Positions 60,977-64,000 of a stretch of 64,000 nt of DNA are shown here, in pieces. The stretch is from contig JASEJE010000007.1 of the NCBI GenBank assembly GCA_030024085.1, forward strand, positions 18,644 through 82,643, given 5' to 3'. Position 1 is the stretch's first letter. Each line of letters opens with the position of its first letter. The notes below the pieces were generated by a model that saw only the letters and a list, made by a program, of their open reading frames with translations, was not told the DNA's origin and searched no databases. The position numbers were made by a program, and so were the translations under genes. The stretch is from Bacillota bacterium (GTDB lineage: Bacteria > Bacillota > SHA-98 > UBA4971).

Positions 60977-62596
60977 TCATACAGGTCCCGCAATGCGGGC
61001 GCGATGCAGGCTTATCCAGTTGGCAAACAACTGGCGATACTGCTGCAAGCGCTCAGGGTCGGGGTACAGGGTCTTGCTCGGCCTAATCACCGTGTCCGCC
61101 GCTTCCTCCCAGCTTGAAAAGACCCTCCCTCCCACCATAGCGCAGAGAGCAGCGCCCACTGCAGCCGACTCAACCTCCAGAGGCACCCGGACCGGCAGCC
61201 CAAGCACGTCAGCCACCATCTGGCAAATCGCCTCGCTTCTTGCGAGCCCGCCCGTGAGCCACACCTCTTGAGAACGCGAGCCATACGCCTTATCAAGCTG
61301 CTCGACGTTGCCGGCGAACGAGAAGGCGATGTTCTCCATGAGTGCCCGCACGAGGTGGCCTTTGGTCGTAGCCCTGGGGCCCGTGTCGTGTATCCCGACG
61401 AGAGCCCCTTCTGCAGCCGAAAGCGCGCAGTGGATATCCATCACCCTCGGCCCCATGTCCGCTCGAAGCCCACCCGCTCCAGGCGGTGCATCTCTTGCCC
61501 ACTCGTCAGCCCGGGCGTAGATGTCCGCCATGGGAATGGGCACTGCCATGCCAAAAGAGCCCACGATGTCGCGCACGACGCCGGCAAACCACTGATAGAC
61601 GAACCCGGCGTGACCGGCATTACTCTCATAGACCCACATCCCAGGGACCACGTGAGAACTGGTCCAGATGTCAGTCGTGGCTCCCGTGTCCGTCGTGGCC
61701 GTTGGCCGAAGCGACGCCACCACCCGCTGGATGGGTGCTGTCGTTCCGGCCACGATGGCCGTATCACCAGGTCGAACCCCCTTGCACCCGAGGAGAGCAC
61801 ACTGCGTATCCGGGCCTGCCGCCACCACCGGTATGCCTTCTGGTAGCCCCACAAGATCCGCCAGTTCGCCTCGGAGACCGCCGATGCGAGCGCTTGCATG
61901 GATCAGGCGCGGGAACTCGATGTGCGACAGGCCGAAGTCTCCAAGCAAGTCCCAAGACCACTCGAGACTACGGATGTTTACAAGCCCCGACGATGTAGCG
62001 AGAGCCATCTCGCAGGCTGGCACCCCAGTCAACTGGAATGCCAGCCAGTCAGCTATCATGAGGAATAGCCTAGCCCGGCGAAGCCGCGCGGGCTCGTGCC
62101 GCGCAAGCCACATCAGCCTGAAGGGGGCGTGTATGCTTCCTACGGGAGGAAACACGGGTTGCCCGGTGAGCCGGAACAGCTCCTCGCCGCGGCACTCCGC
62201 AAACTCCTCGCACTCCTTCACCGCCCTACGGTCGATGTTCGGGCCGGCATACACCGTCTGCCCCTCAGAGTCGAGGAGGAAAAACCCCTCCCTCATGCTC
62301 GTGCAGGTTATCGCCTCCACCCTGCTCTCTCGGGGCAGCATGATTGCAACAGAGCGGAGCACGCTCACCGCCGTGTCCCATACGTCGTCTGCGAACTCGA
62401 CTCCACCCGGCGAAGCAGATGAGGGGTATACCAGGTTGAATCCTTTCTTATCGGAAACAACCACCCGTCCATCGTCGCCCACAGCGAGCGCCCGGATGCC
62501 ACTGCCTCCCAGGTCGAGAACGAGTATGGTCCGGCCCTCTCGACGCCCGGATGAACGGAGATACTCCTCGCTTGGTGCGTTGATATCAGGCAGCAT
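60977..62596 (-). CDS. FGGY-family carbohydrate kinase
   Basis: A 539-residue sugar kinase. The N-terminal ATPase motif is ILVLDLGGSGIRALAVGDDG; PNIDRRAVKECEEF and VAAGPDTQCALLGCKGV with IVAGTTAPIQ mark the FGGY folds, and VWLTGGLARSEAICQMVADV the C-terminal adenosine site. It should phosphorylate a ketose before aldol cleavage. The ATG at 62596 lies after GAGGAGCAAGGAG. Neighbours are an EcfT subunit upstream and a 2-hydroxyacid dehydrogenase downstream on the same strand. Confidence 0.9.
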   Translation of the reverse strand: MLPDINAPSEEYLRSSGRREGRTILVLDLGGSGIRALAVGDDGRVVVSDKKGFNLVYPSSASPGGVEFADDVWDTAVSVLRSVAIMLPRESRVEAITCTSMREGFFLLDSEGQTVYAGPNIDRRAVKECEEFAECRGEELFRLTGQPVFPPVGSIHAPFRLMWLARHEPARLRRARLFLMIADWLAFQLTGVPACEMALATSSGLVNIRSLEWSWDLLGDFGLSHIEFPRLIHASARIGGLRGELADLVGLPEGIPVVAAGPDTQCALLGCKGVRPGDTAIVAGTTAPIQRVVASLRPTATTDTGATTDIWTSSHVVPGMWVYESNAGHAGFVYQWFAGVVRDIVGSFGMAVPIPMADIYARADEWARDAPPGAGGLRADMGPRVMDIHCALSAAEGALVGIHDTGPRATTKGHLVRALMENIAFSFAGNVEQLDKAYGSRSQEVWLTGGLARSEAICQMVADVLGLPVRVPLEVESAAVGAALCAMVGGRVFSSWEEAADTVIRPSKTLYPDPERLQQYRQLFANWISLHRARIAGPV

Positions 62597-62647
62597 ACTC
62601 CTTGCTCCTCACAAACGGCATCAAATCAACTGGTGTCAGCACGTTCC

Positions 62648-63250
62648 CTAAAGCATTCCTATGTTGAATGCGAAGAGCCCATAGAGCCCTGCAATGAGAA
62701 GGCACATTGAGCCCACGCTCACCGCGCAGTCGATTGGCGAGAAAGCGAAGCTCCTCACGGGAGCTACACGCCCCAGGCCAAACCCTCGGTTCTTCGAGGA
62801 CATCGTCATGACGTCTACCGACTTTATCACGTGCCGAACGACGGGCACAAACAGCGGGCGGAGCATGGCCACACGCTTGAAGGGATTCCTGGTTTCTACA
62901 TTCCATCCTCTCAGGGATTGCGCCGTCCGTATGATTTTTATCTGCCCCGTAAGTTCCGGTATGAACCTGAGAGCGACTGTTGCAACGAATACGACCGGAA
63001 ACGGCATCCGCATGGCTACGAGAATTGACACTATGTCGCTGAGCGATGTGGTGTGAACCAGCCCCGCCACAGCCAGAATAACCGTCACCACTGTAAGACA
63101 GCTTGCGAAGAGGAAGAGATAGAGCACAACTCCGTAGGTGACCCCGGTTTCACCGAAGATAGGGAGGCCCGCCGGAGTCAGTCGCAGCACCTCCACGGAG
63201 ACCCAGTCAGCAGGGTAGACTTCGAAGTAGGCCGACCGGTCCGGGCGCAT
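62648..63250 (-). CDS. ECF transporter T component (EcfT), N-terminally short
   Basis: A 200-residue membrane protein with the EcfT core: VVTVILAVAGLVHTTSLSDI, VALRFIPELTGQIKIIRTAQ and the two Ala/Ser-Arg-Gly coupling motifs AQSLRGWN and SSKNRGFG that contact the ATPases. Typical EcfT proteins are about 250-270 residues and start with two more membrane segments; here the first ~35 residues (MRPDRSAYFEVYPADW...) are not hydrophobic. Either the gene is 5'-truncated or it is an unusual variant. ATG at 63250 follows GGGGAG and lies just after the isomerase stop. The ATPase and S components would lie beyond the window. Confidence 0.75.
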   Translation of the reverse strand: MRPDRSAYFEVYPADWVSVEVLRLTPAGLPIFGETGVTYGVVLYLFLFASCLTVVTVILAVAGLVHTTSLSDIVSILVAMRMPFPVVFVATVALRFIPELTGQIKIIRTAQSLRGWNVETRNPFKRVAMLRPLFVPVVRHVIKSVDVMTMSSKNRGFGLGRVAPVRSFAFSPIDCAVSVGSMCLLIAGLYGLFAFNIGML

Positions 63251-63252
63251 GC

Positions 63253-64000
63253 TCACGTCTCCCCAAGAAGGAGACGAGACAGATACGCCATGATGTCATC
63301 GATCCGGCAGGAACCCTGCATAGCACGAAGCTGCTCGACATCGATACTCTCTGCAAGCCGCGCAAGAGCCTCGAGGTTCCGAATAGCCTGCACAGCGGCT
63401 TTAGCCGGATCCTCTCTCCTGGGCGCCTGGTCCACGGATATCCATCCGTCGTAGTTGAGCGCCTTCAGCTGAAAAAGAAACTCGAGGGTTTCCCACACAT
63501 GCACGGTTCCCGGGACGAGGTCATCGTCCCATTCACGGTAGTTATCGTTCATATGGACGAAGAAGAGTCGCCCGCGAGACGCAGCCGTCGTGGCCGCCTC
63601 CGCGGGGTTCTCCCCGGCATTGAGGGAATGGCCGAAATCCAGGACTATCCCAAGGTTGCTCGCCCCGACTTCTTCGCAAGCAAGAATCGTTTTGTCAACG
63701 TTACTCAGCAGTGAATGGGTCCGGGGCTCCTTCGGCTTGTACTCCAGGCCTACCAGGACGTCCGGGGCATAGGCGCACACTTCTCCTAGAGAGCGCACAA
63801 GTCGGTCCCATGCTCCGCCATAATCGAGCTGAAATGGGTAGTCGAACCCATCCTGACCCATCCACACCGTGACCCTGCTGCACCCCATGGCAACTGCCGC
63901 ATCACAGGTTCGTTTCACCTCATCCACGGCAGCCCGTCTGAGGCTCTCATCAAGGCACGAGAGCGACCCGAACTTCCACCGCGGCCCATTTATCGTGCCT
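63253..64000 (-). CDS. Xylose isomerase-like TIM barrel sugar isomerase (partial, runs off the right edge)
   Basis: At least 248 codons; the frame stays open through position 64000 (GTINGPRWKFGSLSCLDESL before the GTG at 63927), so the 5' end lies outside. Motifs RVTVWMGQDGFDYPFQLDYG, LVGLEYKPKEPR, LGIVLDFGHSLNAGENPAEA, FVHMNDNYREWDDDL and YDGWISVDQAPRREDP supply the Glu/Asp/His metal ligands of L-rhamnose isomerase-like AP-endonuclease-2-fold enzymes. It would convert an aldose to the ketose used by the FGGY kinase. Overlaps the EcfT gene region and is the most upstream visible gene of the operon. Confidence 0.88.
   Translation of the reverse strand, partial: GTINGPRWKFGSLSCLDESLRRAAVDEVKRTCDAAVAMGCSRVTVWMGQDGFDYPFQLDYGGAWDRLVRSLGEVCAYAPDVLVGLEYKPKEPRTHSLLSNVDKTILACEEVGASNLGIVLDFGHSLNAGENPAEAATTAASRGRLFFVHMNDNYREWDDDLVPGTVHVWETLEFLFQLKALNYDGWISVDQAPRREDPAKAAVQAIRNLEALARLAESIDVEQLRAMQGSCRIDDIMAYLSRLLLGET

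Noticed and set aside
1-64000. CRISPR array or large tandem repeat array
   Set aside because: No series of identical direct repeats with unique spacers is visible; the repeats seen are two-copy or low-complexity.

Overview
The window reads as a chromosomal segment of a GC-rich, anaerobic, spore-forming member of the Bacillota (Firmicutes). The reasons are a tricistronic Ger-type spore germinant receptor operon, strong AGGAGG-type ribosome binding sites with many GTG/TTG starts, a nickel CO dehydrogenase, a tungsten-type aldehyde:ferredoxin oxidoreductase, a flavin/Fe-S enoate-reductase-type enzyme, and many sugar ABC, TRAP and ECF uptake systems. I cannot name the genus. Low-complexity Gly/Ser/Pro/Asp inserts recur inside otherwise conserved enzymes, and broken genes and mobile-element remnants are scattered through the first 22 kb.

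Layout. 0-2.6 kb: a frameshifted TasA/camelysin-like fragment, a G-quadruplex-prone tract, a DUF3795 remnant and a multicopper oxidase. 2.7-7.1 kb: a decayed amino-sugar locus (GH3 hexosaminidase, solute-binding protein, a chimeric permease remnant, a phosphodiesterase remnant). 7.5-7.9 kb: an integrase remnant beside tRNA-Thr. 8.3-12.7 kb: MFS transporter, glycerophosphodiesterase, Fe-S flavoenzyme. 12.9-14.6 kb: a PIN / XRE-ImmA toxin-antitoxin-like pair with its own promoter. 14.6-18.4 kb: an unusual CO dehydrogenase with a Rrf2 regulator and a ferredoxin that has a Gln/Pro-rich hinge. 18.6-22.6 kb: an accessory island (ATPase-nuclease fusion, Uma2, transposase remnant, CopG-PIN pair).

23.2-35 kb (plus strand) is a LacI-headed run: DUF4127, TIM barrel, FAD oxidoreductase, double GNAT, GH3 hexosaminidase and a complete CUT1 ABC importer. 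It looks like the intact counterpart of the decayed locus at 2.7-7.1 kb. 35-39.1 kb is the germinant receptor operon. 39.3-46 kb is a Pot/Fut-type ABC importer joined to a nucleoside phosphorylase and adenine deaminase, so probably purine salvage.

46.2-55.7 kb is the most striking block. A PrpR-type sigma-54 activator sits upstream of an operon encoding a fumarate-releasing lyase, a TRAP importer, two-subunit fumarase and a truncated malic enzyme. A near-consensus -24/-12 promoter and three operator-like palindromes about 21 bp apart lie between activator and operon. I infer an inducible route that imports a succinylated or aminodicarboxylate compound, releases fumarate and sends it to malate and pyruvate. 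55.8-64 kb (open at the right edge) is a seven-gene minus-strand operon: sugar isomerase, EcfT, FGGY kinase, 2-hydroxyacid dehydrogenase, class II aldolase, MFS transporter and aldehyde:ferredoxin oxidoreductase. It fits catabolism of a deoxy- or pentose sugar by kinase/aldolase cleavage, with ferredoxin-linked oxidation of the aldehyde.
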